64,000 nt of DNA, taken from CAWEFA01 sp963851385 (lineage in GTDB: Bacteria > Bacteroidota > Bacteroidia > Bacteroidales > DTGW01). The position numbers were made by a program, and so were the translations under genes. Position 1 is the first letter of the stretch. Each line of letters starts with the position of its first letter. The notes beneath the pieces are model-generated. The model saw only the letters and a program-made list of their open reading frames with translations, did not search any database and was not told the DNA's origin. The stretch spans positions 1-64,000 of the forward strand of contig CAWKPE010000007.1 of the NCBI GenBank assembly GCA_963851385.1, given 5' to 3'. This document shows, one piece after another, positions 46,362 through 55,081 of this stretch.

Positions 46362-46958
46362 TTAAAAGTGAGTTTGAAGTTCATTCAAAAACATCTGATG
46401 AAGTCTTAAAACCTGCGGTAACAAAAGCGAATGATCGTCATTACTAATAATGAAACTGGCTATCTTCATTTTTTCTTCATCAGGAGTTTGATTTATAATT
46501 CTTTTTAATACTCCACTTTCATCAATGCCATCACGAGACATTACTCGTTTCAACCTTAATTCTTCCGGAGCAAGAACAAGTACAACATAGTCTAAATCTC
46601 CTTTGTTATTTTTTTCAAGCAATAAAGCTGATTCTTTGATTACATATTTGCAGTTTTTCTGAATTCTAATCCATTTAGCAAAGTTATCAATCACAATAGG
46701 ATGAATGAAATTATTGACCTTTTGAAGTGCTTCAGTATTATTAAAAATTAAAGTTGCAATTTTTTGTTTGTCCAATAAACCATTAATAAAAACTTTATCA
46801 CCAAATTCTTTTTTATAAAAATCGATAATATCAGTTGTCTCAAGAAGTTTTTTGGCTTCGTAATCAGAATTAAAAATTGGTACTCCAAGCTGCCTGAATA
46901 TTTCACAAACAGTAGATTTTCCTGAACCTATACCTCCTGTAATACCAACTTTAAGCAT
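46362..46958 (-). CDS. coaE: Dephospho-CoA kinase
   Basis: Last step of coenzyme A synthesis. The 198 aa protein has the P-loop GITGGIGSGKSTVCEIF near residues 5-21, DYEAKKLL, FIHPIVIDNF, ESALLLEK and APEELRLKRVMSRDG. It is directly adjacent to the ybbR-like gene (start and stop abut), so the two are translationally coupled. Confidence 0.94.
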   Translation of the reverse strand: MLKVGITGGIGSGKSTVCEIFRQLGVPIFNSDYEAKKLLETTDIIDFYKKEFGDKVFINGLLDKQKIATLIFNNTEALQKVNNFIHPIVIDNFAKWIRIQKNCKYVIKESALLLEKNNKGDLDYVVLVLAPEELRLKRVMSRDGIDESGVLKRIINQTPDEEKMKIASFIISNDDHSLLLPQVLRLHQMFLNELQTHF

Positions 46959-47951
46959 TTATTTTTCAATGATATAATCAACATTTTTAGGTTTGAAAGA
47001 AACTGACTTTGCAAAGGCTGGTTGCCTTTCTAACGTAACTTTCAACTTATTGTTAATTGAATTATAAATGGTCCGGTAATCAACAATTGCCCTAAATTGA
47101 CGTGGTCGGACTTTATTATAATTTCGTAATGCAACAATATAGTTTATTCTAACGGAAGCTGGAAACGTTTTCATTTCCATACTGTCTGGAAGATTAATAA
47201 CTTTAATGGGTATCATTACAAATGATTCGGTGTATTTATCAACCGAAATATTAAGTGTTACTTGCTTTCCCACAAAAAAAACTCCCTTAATAGGAATAAG
47301 TTCTAAATCAATTGAAAAAGATTTATCAACCTTAGTAAATCTCTTATATATTGTTTGAACCTTTTTTATGGTATCAGTAAGTGAACGAGGCCCTGAAATG
47401 ATTATACTGTCTGGTTTAGAGATTATATCACTACCAAGCATACATTGACTTGCAAAATCTAAATCTATATTAGGTTCAACAGGAACCTTTTTCCGTTCAA
47501 CAATTGAAAATTCATAAAAAATAGTATCAGGCGCTATATAATTCAAAACTAATTCAGAACCTAATTGAAGCTGAATTATTTCTTTCAAACTACGGGTTAA
47601 AACATAAGACTTATTTGAATCAGGACTATAACTGTTATAATTAAGAGCTATTTCTCTGAGAATAATAGGATGCTGACTTGCCGTGAAAACATTACGTAAA
47701 AGAGTATAACCTCTTCCACTTACATTCAGGTTTAGCTCTGTTGGTAAATCATCTACCATTATTTTATTTTGAAAATGAAACCTGTATGTAATAGGAAAAC
47801 TAATATTAGTGGAATAGTTATGATCTAAAGCATTGAGAAGCCAAAAAATAGAAGAAAGAGCCAGGAAAAAGAAAAAAGTAAAAATTTTTTGATTAAACTT
47901 ATACTCTCTCCGGTTTAAATATCTTTCTTTGTCTCTAGGTTTTTTTTCCAA
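46959..47951 (-). CDS. YbbR-like domain protein
   Basis: 330 aa. A cytoplasmic N-terminus rich in basic residues (KKPRDKERYLNRREYKF) is followed by one membrane segment (IFTFFFFLALSSIFWLLNAL, near 24-43) and an extracytoplasmic part with YbbR-type repeats (TELNLNVSGRGYTLLRNV; DSIIISGPRSLTDTIKKV). In Firmicutes the YbbR protein CdaR regulates a diadenylate cyclase. The role in Bacteroidota is not established. It is in a run of yajC, ybbR-like, coaE and dnaJ-like genes, a common order in this phylum. Confidence 0.85.
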   Translation of the reverse strand: MEKKPRDKERYLNRREYKFNQKIFTFFFFLALSSIFWLLNALDHNYSTNISFPITYRFHFQNKIMVDDLPTELNLNVSGRGYTLLRNVFTASQHPIILREIALNYNSYSPDSNKSYVLTRSLKEIIQLQLGSELVLNYIAPDTIFYEFSIVERKKVPVEPNIDLDFASQCMLGSDIISKPDSIIISGPRSLTDTIKKVQTIYKRFTKVDKSFSIDLELIPIKGVFFVGKQVTLNISVDKYTESFVMIPIKVINLPDSMEMKTFPASVRINYIVALRNYNKVRPRQFRAIVDYRTIYNSINNKLKVTLERQPAFAKSVSFKPKNVDYIIEK

Positions 47952-48007
47952 AGCAAAGAGATTTTAAAACCGGCAATTCCCAGGAATGAAATTACCGGCA
48001 AATTAAT

Positions 48008-48331
48008 TTATTTGGGTTCAATATCACTTGGGTCCTTTAAAATCGCAGCTTTATCAACTCTAATCTTCACATTCGAGTCTACTTCAATTAAAGCAGTATG
48101 ATTATCAATTTCAACTATACGACCATAAATGCCTCCTGTCGTCAAAACTTTATCTCCTTTTTTTAATAATTCACGAAAATTCTTCAGCTCTTTTTGTCTT
48201 TTGGTTTGGGGACGAATCATAAAAAAGTAGAAAACTACTATGATAAGCACCATCATTAACAAAAATTGCATTGATGCACCTTGTCCGCCAGGAGCCGAAC
48301 TTACTAACATAACCGAGATTAAACTTTTCAT
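48008..48331 (-). CDS. yajC: Preprotein translocase accessory subunit YajC
   Basis: 107 aa. A single membrane helix (FLLMMVLIIVVFYFFMIRPQTKRQKE, with the diagnostic FMIRPQ) is followed by the small YajC beta domain (LKKGDKVLTTGGIYGRIVEID). It associates with SecDF-YidC. A short Gly-rich leader precedes the helix. Confidence 0.93.
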   Translation of the reverse strand: MKSLISVMLVSSAPGGQGASMQFLLMMVLIIVVFYFFMIRPQTKRQKELKNFRELLKKGDKVLTTGGIYGRIVEIDNHTALIEVDSNVKIRVDKAAILKDPSDIEPK

Positions 48332-48633
48332 TATTTTTTTATTTAAATGTAAAACTTTATAGAGAATTTATTTATAATTAGCAAATTAACAATATTTTTT
48401 GCAATGAACAATAAAGATGAGAATGTGTGAAATGTGAAGTTGTGAATCATTAATATTCAATGTCGTTTAGTTAAGGAACGAAACACCCTTCGACAAGCTC
48501 AGGGTGACAATAAAATAAGGTCATACTGAGCATGTCGAAGTATGACCAATGATATAAAACTGCTTAACTAAACGACATTGCATTAATATTTATTATTTAA
48601 GTGACTTTGAGCTTTAATAACAAAACACATAAT
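48332..48633. other. Intergenic region holding a MITE-like element
   Basis: 302 bases between yajC and nusB. Nearly half is the MITE-like element and its target duplication at 48448-48590. The rest is AT-rich without a gene. Confidence 0.6.
48448..48590 (+). mobile_element. MITE-like element, copy 2, with 10-bp target duplication
   Basis: The element is 48458-48580 (123 bp). Its ends CAATGTCGTTTAGTTAAG and CTTAACTAAACGACATTG are perfect 18-bp inverted repeats. It is flanked by an exact direct repeat CATTAATATT at 48448-48457 and 48581-48590. Inside are two sub-palindromes around TTCGACAAGCTCAGGGTGAC and CTGAGCATGTCGAAGTATGAC. No ORF. The perfect ends suggest a more recent insertion than the 4.4-kb copy. 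Confidence 0.92.
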
Positions 48634-49585
48634 TTACTTCTCAATCAAACCTCTGCCTGTTTTAATTATCTTGTCTTCTTTTTTTAAATATTTAACAATG
48701 TTATCAAGTATACCATTAATAAATGTATTACTATTGGACGTACTGTAATCTTTAGCTATTTCAATGTATTCATTTAGAGATACTTTAATTGGTATGGATG
48801 GAAACTCCAGAATTTCAGCCAATGCCATTCGCATAATCAAAATATCCATTATTGCAATACGATCAAATTCCCAATTCTGTGAATGGTTTTTAATAAGTTC
48901 ATTATAATCATTACAATTGAGACTTACTTTGTGGAACAGTTTCATTGCAAATTCTCGATCATCTTCATTTTTAAATAAAGACATTAATTTTTTTTCTGGT
49001 CCGTCTGATTCTTTAAATGCTTTTAGAGTTTTAAATACCATACTCAATATGAAATCTATATCATCATTCCAAAAAATACTTAATTCTTCAAGAGTGTTTT
49101 CTAAAGGTTGAAATAATGGAACTTCTTCTTCAATTATTTTAAGATATTATATCTTTATCTTCTTCGTATGAATGTTGTCTATTTTTGCTAAATATTGATT
49201 GAAATATTCACTTTCCTTTAATTTTGTTAAAAAGGTTTTTAATGATTTCAAAGTGATTAACCCAGTTAATCTTATTTTCTAAGATATACTTGTTAAGTTG
49301 GGAATTCTTTCCTTAATTGGATTACATGTTTATTTAGAATAAAATTATTATTTGGATGCAGATCATTATATGTTGGCATAAGTTTTTGTTTTGCCAAATC
49401 AATACGTTGTTCATCAACTCTTACAAGCTCAATAGGTAAAAGCAGAAGAAAATAGTACAAATCGTAAGATTTATTAATGCTAAAGAATAATTCTTTTTCG
49501 GATTGTTAATTGTTTGGTCTTGTTTGTTATGACTGGCATACAAAACCTGCAAAATTTTAACTCTGAGAAGCCTTCTGCTTATCAT
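48634..49585 (-). pseudogene. nusB: nusB (long Bacteroidota form) with multiple frameshifts
   Basis: Transcription antitermination factor. The intact downstream frame (48634-49047 as ATG/TTG-started, open further upstream to about 49150) gives the C-terminal NusB core. Reading from the ATG at 49585 gives MISRRLLRVKILQVLYASHNKQ, the classical RNA-binding N-terminus. The middle is recognisable but only by changing frame about five times. SEKELFFSINKSYDLYYFLLLLPIELVR follows near 49500; LNKYILENKINWVNHFEII near 49300; KTFLTKLKESEYFNQYLA after the A-run at about 49236; SYEEDKDI near 49175; then KIIEEEVPLFQPLENTLEEL. The restored protein would be about 315 aa, as in the phylum. Residues are well preserved, so the indels are recent or technical. 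Confidence 0.78.
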
Positions 49586-49945
49586 TACGAAAGAACTGAA
49601 ATTAATAAAATCAAATGCGGGGCAAATTTATACTTTTTACTTGGATTTTTGAGGAAGAATGAAAAAATTTAATGTTTTTATTAAAATTAATTTAATAATT
49701 TAATTCTTTTATGAACTATATTAACTGATTATATATCAGATTTATATTACAAAAAGATTATAGAATCATATAACTATTTGTTAAAGAATAGTTTAAAATA
49801 AATTGTGAATTTTCCTAAAAAATATTAATTTTCTTCGGTCATTTAGATTAAAAAATAACCTTAGATAGTAGTAACTTATATTATATCAACTTTGATTTAT
49901 CAGCTTGAATGTGTGATGATTATTTAGTAACTAAAACAGATCAAA
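49586..49945. other. Intergenic region between nusB and PUR-protein gene
   Basis: 360 very AT-rich bases between divergent genes. It must hold both promoters. I see no gene, repeat or confident promoter box. Confidence 0.45.
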
Positions 49946-50326
49946 ATGGAAGAAGGAAATGAAAAAGCTAGTAGCTCTGAAACTATTGTACGAGAAGAAA
50001 TTCATTCAAAAGCAGTCAGGGCCGGAAAGAGAACATATTTTTTTGATGTAAAAGCCACCAAGAGAAACGACTATTACTTAACAATTACAGAAAGTAAAAA
50101 GCGTTTTAATAAAGATGGTAGATTTTACTACGAAAAGCACAAAATTTTCCTGTACAAGGAAGATTTCGAAAAATTTATGGATGGATTGACTGAAGTTATT
50201 GAATTTATTAAAACTGCAAATCCTGTTTTAATAACTGAAAGTGGGGAAGATGAAGTAAATGAAGTGAACGAAGAATATATTGCGGTCGATTTTGAAGATT
50301 TAGAGAATCCCGATTATAAAGGCTGA
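49946..50326 (+). CDS. PUR-alpha-like (DUF3276) nucleic-acid-binding protein
   Basis: 126 aa with a single PUR repeat (HSKAVRAGKRTYFFDVKATKRNDYYLTITESKKRF, then KHKIFLYKEDFEKFMDGLTEVIEFIK). The family binds single-stranded nucleic acid. It also has an acidic C-terminal tail (EDEVNEVNEEYIAVDFEDLENPD). This protein is characteristic of Bacteroidota. It is monocistronic, with its own terminator overlapping the stop codon. Confidence 0.9.
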   Translation: MEEGNEKASSSETIVREEIHSKAVRAGKRTYFFDVKATKRNDYYLTITESKKRFNKDGRFYYEKHKIFLYKEDFEKFMDGLTEVIEFIKTANPVLITESGEDEVNEVNEEYIAVDFEDLENPDYKG

Positions 50327-50345
50327 GAAGTTTCAGCCTTTTTTT
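50318..50345 (+). terminator. Terminator of the PUR-protein gene
   Basis: AAAGGCTGA pairs with TCAGCCTTT and is followed by a T-run. The TGA of the stem is the stop codon. The A-rich start also makes it usable for the convergent exonuclease gene. Confidence 0.88.
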
Positions 50346-50354
50346 ATTAAAGAA

Positions 50355-51728
50355 CTAGTATCTGATAATCCTTTCAACCTTGTTTTTCTTAAGAAATCCT
50401 TTTATTATCTGGTAAACTTCACGATTGTCCATTCGAGATACTATACATTCCTTTAAGGTCTCTATTCCAGTTATACAAGTATTATCTATAAAACCATATC
50501 CTAAATATTTCCCATTTTCAATTCTGACGACTGTTTTCTCATCGCTGTTTCTCCCCTTATCGATAATCAGAAGATTTTCATTTCCATTACCAATAGAATT
50601 CATCGCCATTGTAGCCCGATGGTTATATTCTTCAGGAGTTTCAATTCCGACACATGCACCATTACATTGCCTTAATTCATAGTGAAAACAAGGTCCTAGC
50701 GATTTATATAACCCGCATAATTTTTGACATAAAGCATATTCTTCAATCAGATTAATTAAAGTTAATCGTGAATATTCAAGACTTTCGTATGTATTAATAG
50801 GAAGTACATCTTTTGAATTAGTCTCTTCAATTTTAAAACATAGATATCCAGATTCATTAAAGTAATTATAAATTCCATAATTTCGTGCAGTTCGTCGCTG
50901 AGATCTGTTGTAAAGAGGTTTTAATTTTTTAATTTCATCTGATTCCAACAACAAGGCAATAAGCTCACTTCCGGTTAATTCATAAGAAATATCTGCTATC
51001 TCTTTTCTCATTTTAAGAACAGTCTTAGTCTTTGCCGCACTTAAATGACTAATGATGCGTGATTTTATATCTTTACTTTTACCTACATAAATAATATTTT
51101 TTTCTTCATTATATAAATAATATACTCCTGTTTCTTCAGGAAGATTAGTAACTTTTTTCAAATCAAGAGACGGATGAAGAATGCCAAAATCGCTTTTTTC
51201 GATTCCGGCTTCACCATTTTTCTTGTTCAAATTTAGTAATATATCAAATAGCTTTGAAGTAGCCAGAGCATCACCTGCAGCTCTATGTCGATCTGTAATA
51301 ATAATGCCTAATTCACGACAAATATTTCCAAGACTATATGATTTTTTACCAGGAATAAGTTTTCTGCTAAGTCTTACAGTGCATAAAATTTCTCGTTTAA
51401 AATTATATCCAAGGCTACGGTACTCACTTCGCAAGAAATTGTAGTCGAATGAAGCATTATGCGCGATAAAAACATTATTCTCTGTGAGTTCTAAGATTTT
51501 TCGTGCAACTTCATGAAATTTGGGTGCATCTGCAACCATTTCATTAGTAATACCGGTAAGTCCGGTAATATAATATGGAATTGTTTTCTCTGGATTTATT
51601 AGAGTGACAAATTCATCTATAACTTTATTGCCATTATGGATTAAAATTGCAATCTCGGTAATCTTTTCGTATTGTGGACTCCCTCCCGTTGTCTCAATAT
51701 CCACTATTGCATACATGTTATGATTCAA
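50355..51728 (-). CDS. DnaQ-type exonuclease fused to GIY-YIG (UvrC-like) nuclease
   Basis: 457 aa. Residues 1-170 are a DEDDh 3'-5' exonuclease: AIVDIETTG (near 7-15), FIAHNASFDYNFL, and DRHRAAGDALATSKLF. Residues about 195-280 are a GIY-YIG domain (EETGVYYLYNEEKNIIYVGKSKDIKSRI). The C-terminal part resembles the UvrC middle region, with a CQKLCGLYKSLGPCFHYELRQCNGAC cysteine cluster. This exonuclease/UvrC-like fusion is a known Bacteroidota and Cho-like architecture for DNA repair. A start at the Met four codons in (MYAIVDIE) is also possible. Confidence 0.88.
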   Translation of the reverse strand: MNHNMYAIVDIETTGGSPQYEKITEIAILIHNGNKVIDEFVTLINPEKTIPYYITGLTGITNEMVADAPKFHEVARKILELTENNVFIAHNASFDYNFLRSEYRSLGYNFKREILCTVRLSRKLIPGKKSYSLGNICRELGIIITDRHRAAGDALATSKLFDILLNLNKKNGEAGIEKSDFGILHPSLDLKKVTNLPEETGVYYLYNEEKNIIYVGKSKDIKSRIISHLSAAKTKTVLKMRKEIADISYELTGSELIALLLESDEIKKLKPLYNRSQRRTARNYGIYNYFNESGYLCFKIEETNSKDVLPINTYESLEYSRLTLINLIEEYALCQKLCGLYKSLGPCFHYELRQCNGACVGIETPEEYNHRATMAMNSIGNGNENLLIIDKGRNSDEKTVVRIENGKYLGYGFIDNTCITGIETLKECIVSRMDNREVYQIIKGFLKKNKVERIIRY

Positions 51729-51828
51729 TTATTGAATACAGAGTAATAAATTTAATTTTAAATATTAAGAATATTATTTAACAACTTTATGTTTGTTAAT
51801 GGCAACATTGAAAGTTGAAATAAATTTC

Positions 51829-52743
51829 TTATTTCCATAATTTCTTAGGATATACACCCTCTTTTATTAATTCATTCAGTTTCTTAATTGATTCTTCTTT
51901 GTCTTCTTTATAAGTAACACCAAACCACGGATCCGGCGTGCTTAATACTCTTACCCTTGCTTCTCCTTCTTTTATTAGTTCGTTTACAGCCAATGGAATA
52001 TAAAATTCAGCTTTTGGGTTATTGAAATTATTTGTTATAAACGAGTTGAATTTTTTATTCAAATGTTGAAATATACTTACCGGGAAACCCCAAAAATTCA
52101 TGGAAACAATCTCTTCACCATTTAAGTCCTTCCATGTTTCGTCAGAATCCTTAAATTGAATTTTTTCATTCATCCGTTGAATTTGAGTACGTTCTATTAT
52201 ACTTTTAAGTATATGATCACTTGATTTCTCACACACTCCCCTTGCTACATGCCCGTTTTCAGATAAAGTGTTTTTAAGGGTATATCCAACCATGCAATAA
52301 GTATCTATATCGGAGTCACGTTTAGAAGTTAGATACTCACCAATAATTTGGAATGAATTTGCACCATAAAAATCATCTGCATTAATTACTGCAAATGGTG
52401 TATTAATTTTTTCTGCAGCAATCATTACTGCATGCCCTGTACCCCAAGGTTTTTGTCTTTCAGGAGGTATCTGGATATCGGCAGGTACATTGTCAAGTTC
52501 CTGATAAACAAATTCAACTAATATTTTCCTGTTGAATTTATTAATAACTTCATTGAAATCAGCCTCAATACTCCTGCGTATTACAAAAACAACCTTGCCA
52601 AAACCGGCACGAATTGAATCATATATAGAATAATCCATTATTGTTTCGCCTGAAGGCCCAAGTTTATCAATTTGTTTTAAACTTCCATAACGACTACCTA
52701 TACCTGCTGCCAATACTAATAATGTTGGTTTAACGCGTAACAT
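51829..52743 (-). CDS. Sugar-phosphate nucleotidyltransferase (MurU/GalU-like)
   Basis: 304 aa with the nucleotidyltransferase P-loop LLVLAAGIGSRYGSLKQIDKLGP near residues 8-30, the metal/sugar Asp in FAVINADDFYG, and a C-terminal DPWFGVTYKEDKEE. It would activate a sugar 1-phosphate with NTP. Homologues often accompany AmgK-type kinases, and the kinase-RapZ fusion at 31.6 kb could be its partner. The substrate is not determined. A promoter with good spacing lies just upstream. Confidence 0.82.
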   Translation of the reverse strand: MLRVKPTLLVLAAGIGSRYGSLKQIDKLGPSGETIMDYSIYDSIRAGFGKVVFVIRRSIEADFNEVINKFNRKILVEFVYQELDNVPADIQIPPERQKPWGTGHAVMIAAEKINTPFAVINADDFYGANSFQIIGEYLTSKRDSDIDTYCMVGYTLKNTLSENGHVARGVCEKSSDHILKSIIERTQIQRMNEKIQFKDSDETWKDLNGEEIVSMNFWGFPVSIFQHLNKKFNSFITNNFNNPKAEFYIPLAVNELIKEGEARVRVLSTPDPWFGVTYKEDKEESIKKLNELIKEGVYPKKLWK

Positions 52744-52772
52744 AAAAATATTTGCATTTAGTTTTTCAACGC

Positions 52773-52803
52773 TAAAATTAGTTTTTTATCTGGAAAGCAA
52801 AAA
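52773..52803 (-). promoter_or_regulatory. Candidate promoter of the nucleotidyltransferase gene
   Basis: On the minus strand TTTTTG (52798-52803) is followed after 17 bases by TAATTTTA (52773-52780), close to the Bacteroidota -33/-7 pattern. It lies about 30 bases before the start codon. Confidence 0.45.
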
Positions 52804-52805
52804 CA

Positions 52806-52835
52806 TTGCATTTTGAATAAATATTTATATTTTTG
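52806..52835 (+). promoter_or_regulatory. Candidate promoter of trpB2
   Basis: TATTTTTG at 52828-52835 matches TAnnTTTG, with a TTG at 52806-52808 at 19-base spacing as a -33 element. The ATG of trpB2 is 90 bases downstream. Confidence 0.45.
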
Positions 52836-52925
52836 AATGAGTTGAATTTATGAATAAGTATAAAAAGAATAAAATAAATTTTATTAAGCAAGATACAAAT
52901 TAACCAAAAACAAAACATAAATAAA

Positions 52926-54320
52926 ATGAGCACTAAATTTAAAGCTTTTCTTGATGAAGATGACATGCCAAAACAATGGTATAACTTAGCCGCAGATCTT
53001 CCTTCACCAATGCAACCGCCTTTAGGCCCGGATGGTAAACCTGTAACACCTGATATGCTTGCTCCTGTGTTCCCAATGAACCTTATTGAACAAGAAGTAA
53101 GCACTAAACGATGGATTGATATTCCGGAAGGTGTTTTGGAATTGCTATACCGATGGAGACCTGCTCCCTTGCAACGTGCTATTCATTTAGAGAAAGCGTT
53201 AGGTACACCCGCAAAAATTTTCTATAAAAATGAAAGTTTGTCTCCTGCAGGATCTCATAAGCCTAATACCGCCGTAGCCCAGGCATGGTATAATAAAGAA
53301 TTTGGCATTCAGAAAATTGTCACAGAAACCGGTGCAGGACAATGGGGAAGTGCCCTTGCTTTTGCATGTGCTTTATTAGGTCTGGAATGTAAAGTTTATA
53401 TGGTTCGCATTAGTTTTGATCAAAAACCCTTCAGGAAATTGATGATGCAAACATGGGGCGCAACCTGTGTGGCAAGTCCAAGTACACAGACCAACGCCGG
53501 ACGTGCTATTCTTGCACAATATCCGGATACTCCGGGAAGTTTGGGGATTGCTATCAGTGAAGCAATTGAGGAAGCAGTTACAGATCCTGGAGGAAAAACC
53601 AGGTATGCGCTTGGAAGTGTTTTGAACCATGTTCTCCTTCATCAGACTATTATTGGACTTGAAGCTAAAAAACAGTTAAAAAAATTTGGCATTAAAAAAC
53701 CGGACATCATAATTGGATGTGCTGGCGGCGGAAGTAATTTTGCAGGCTTGGCCTTTCCTTTTGTTTATGATAAGATTCACGGTGACAAAATCGAGATTAT
53801 TCCTGTTGAACCTGCATCATGCCCAACAATGACCAGAGCTCCTTTTGTATACGATCATGGCGACACTGCAAAAATGACTCCACTATTACCCATGCACAGT
53901 TTAGGACACAATTTTATTCCGGCACCAATACATGCGGGTGGTTTACGCTATCATGGAATAGCTCCATTAATAAGTCAAACCATTGTGGAAGGTCTGGTAG
54001 CGCCCAGGGCTCTTCATCAAAATGAATGTTATCAGTCTGCTTTGCTGTTTGCAAAAACAGAAGGTATTATTCCGGCTCCTGAAACCAGTCATGCCATTGC
54101 AGCTGTTATTCAGGAAGCAAAAAAGGCAAAAGAAGAAGGCAAAGAAAAAACAATTCTGTTTAACTTTTCTGGTCATGGTTTAATGGACTTATCAGGATAT
54201 GAAAGATATATGAACGGCGAATTGACAGATTATGAACTTCCCCAAGAAGAAATAGATCGCAATCTTGAAATTCTAAAGAATTTACCAAAACCTGAATTAC
54301 ATAAGACGGGTAAATGGTAA
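52926..54320 (+). CDS. trpB2: Tryptophan synthase beta-like PLP enzyme, type 2
   Basis: Condenses indole with serine to tryptophan. The 464 aa protein is the long TrpB2 form, with the N-terminal WYNLAADLPSPMQPPLGPDGKPV extension. Lys112 in AGSHKPNTA binds PLP; ETGAGQWGSAL and GCAGGGSNFAGL bind phosphate. No trpA or other trp gene adjoins it, in keeping with TrpB2 being encoded outside trp operons. TrpB2 may salvage indole or act as a serine deaminase. Confidence 0.93.
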   Translation: MSTKFKAFLDEDDMPKQWYNLAADLPSPMQPPLGPDGKPVTPDMLAPVFPMNLIEQEVSTKRWIDIPEGVLELLYRWRPAPLQRAIHLEKALGTPAKIFYKNESLSPAGSHKPNTAVAQAWYNKEFGIQKIVTETGAGQWGSALAFACALLGLECKVYMVRISFDQKPFRKLMMQTWGATCVASPSTQTNAGRAILAQYPDTPGSLGIAISEAIEEAVTDPGGKTRYALGSVLNHVLLHQTIIGLEAKKQLKKFGIKKPDIIIGCAGGGSNFAGLAFPFVYDKIHGDKIEIIPVEPASCPTMTRAPFVYDHGDTAKMTPLLPMHSLGHNFIPAPIHAGGLRYHGIAPLISQTIVEGLVAPRALHQNECYQSALLFAKTEGIIPAPETSHAIAAVIQEAKKAKEEGKEKTILFNFSGHGLMDLSGYERYMNGELTDYELPQEEIDRNLEILKNLPKPELHKTGKW

Positions 54321-54336
54321 AATAAACCTGAATTAC

Positions 54337-54378
54337 AAGAAACCCGGATAAGCTTTGCAGTTTTATCCAGGTTTTCTT
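54337..54378. terminator. Bidirectional terminator between trpB2 and glnK
   Basis: AAGAAACCCGGATAA pairs with TTATCCAGGTTTTCTT (one mismatch) around GCTTTGCAGTT. The T-rich 3' arm and A-rich 5' arm serve the two convergent genes. Confidence 0.82.
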
Positions 54379-54398
54379 AATTGATAACAGAAATATCC

Positions 54399-54767
54399 TT
54401 AATTATTCAGGGCTGGTTCGTCTTCTTTCAAATAAAGCGCTTCAGGCCCCTTTTCACCGGTTCTTATACGAATGACATCTTCAATATCAGAAACAAATAT
54501 TTTCCCATCACCCACAACACCTGTCCAGGCTGATTTAAGTATAGCATCAATAGTTTTTTGAGCATTATGATCACGAACCACAATAGATAATACCCTTCTT
54601 TGTATTCTGTTTGCTGCATATACAGCTCCTCTGTATATATGTCCTTCGGTTTCCTTTCCTGTACCAGTAACATCCCAATATGTAAAAAATTGAATATCTA
54701 CATCATGTAATGCATTTTTAACTTCTTCAAACTTTGATTTTCTAATAATTGCTTCTATCTTTTTCAT
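54399..54767 (-). CDS. glnK: PII signal-transduction protein (first paralogue)
   Basis: Nitrogen sensor that binds ATP/ADP and 2-oxoglutarate and blocks Amt channels. I use the start MKKIEAIIRKSKFEEVK (54767, 122 aa); a longer frame to 54854 adds an improbable leader. The T-loop TGTGKETEGHIYRGAVY keeps a Tyr (Tyr50) at the position uridylylated in Proteobacteria. The signature TGVVGDGKIFV follows near residues 83-93. It lies downstream of, and co-oriented with, the first amt gene, separated by 314 bp and a terminator, so it is probably expressed separately. Confidence 0.93.
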   Translation of the reverse strand: MKKIEAIIRKSKFEEVKNALHDVDIQFFTYWDVTGTGKETEGHIYRGAVYAANRIQRRVLSIVVRDHNAQKTIDAILKSAWTGVVGDGKIFVSDIEDVIRIRTGEKGPEALYLKEDEPALNN

Positions 54768-55081
54768 TTTAATAAGAATTATAATTTTGAATAATTTTTT
54801 CCGATATAAGATTACAAAGTTAATACAAATATTAAATGATGTAACTTTATTCAAATTCTTAATTATTGATTTACAATATTATAGCTTAATTAAAAATAGT
54901 GTTTGACTCACAAAAATATATTTTTTTAAGAAATCGTTATTGAGAAATAGACAGTTTAAAATCGAAAAATTGTATTTTGAATTAAATAATAAAAAAAAAT
55001 AAGGGGGTGAAAATAAAAACGAGAACTTTTAATAAATTCTCGTTTTTATTTAAATATTATAAATTAATAATAATTTATTTT
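54768..55081. other. Gap between amt (first) and glnK (first)
   Basis: 314 AT-rich bases. It contains the terminator of the upstream amt gene (55011-55051) and must hold the glnK promoter, though I see no clear box. No gene. Confidence 0.5.
55011..55051 (-). terminator. Terminator of first amt gene
   Basis: AAATAAAAACGAGAA (55011-55025) and TTCTCGTTTTTATTT (55037-55051) are exact complements around an 11-base loop. The minus-strand 3' arm ends in a T-rich run. Confidence 0.85.

Noticed and set aside
53376..54176. Several frames opposite trpB2
   Set aside because: Antisense shadows of a strongly conserved gene.
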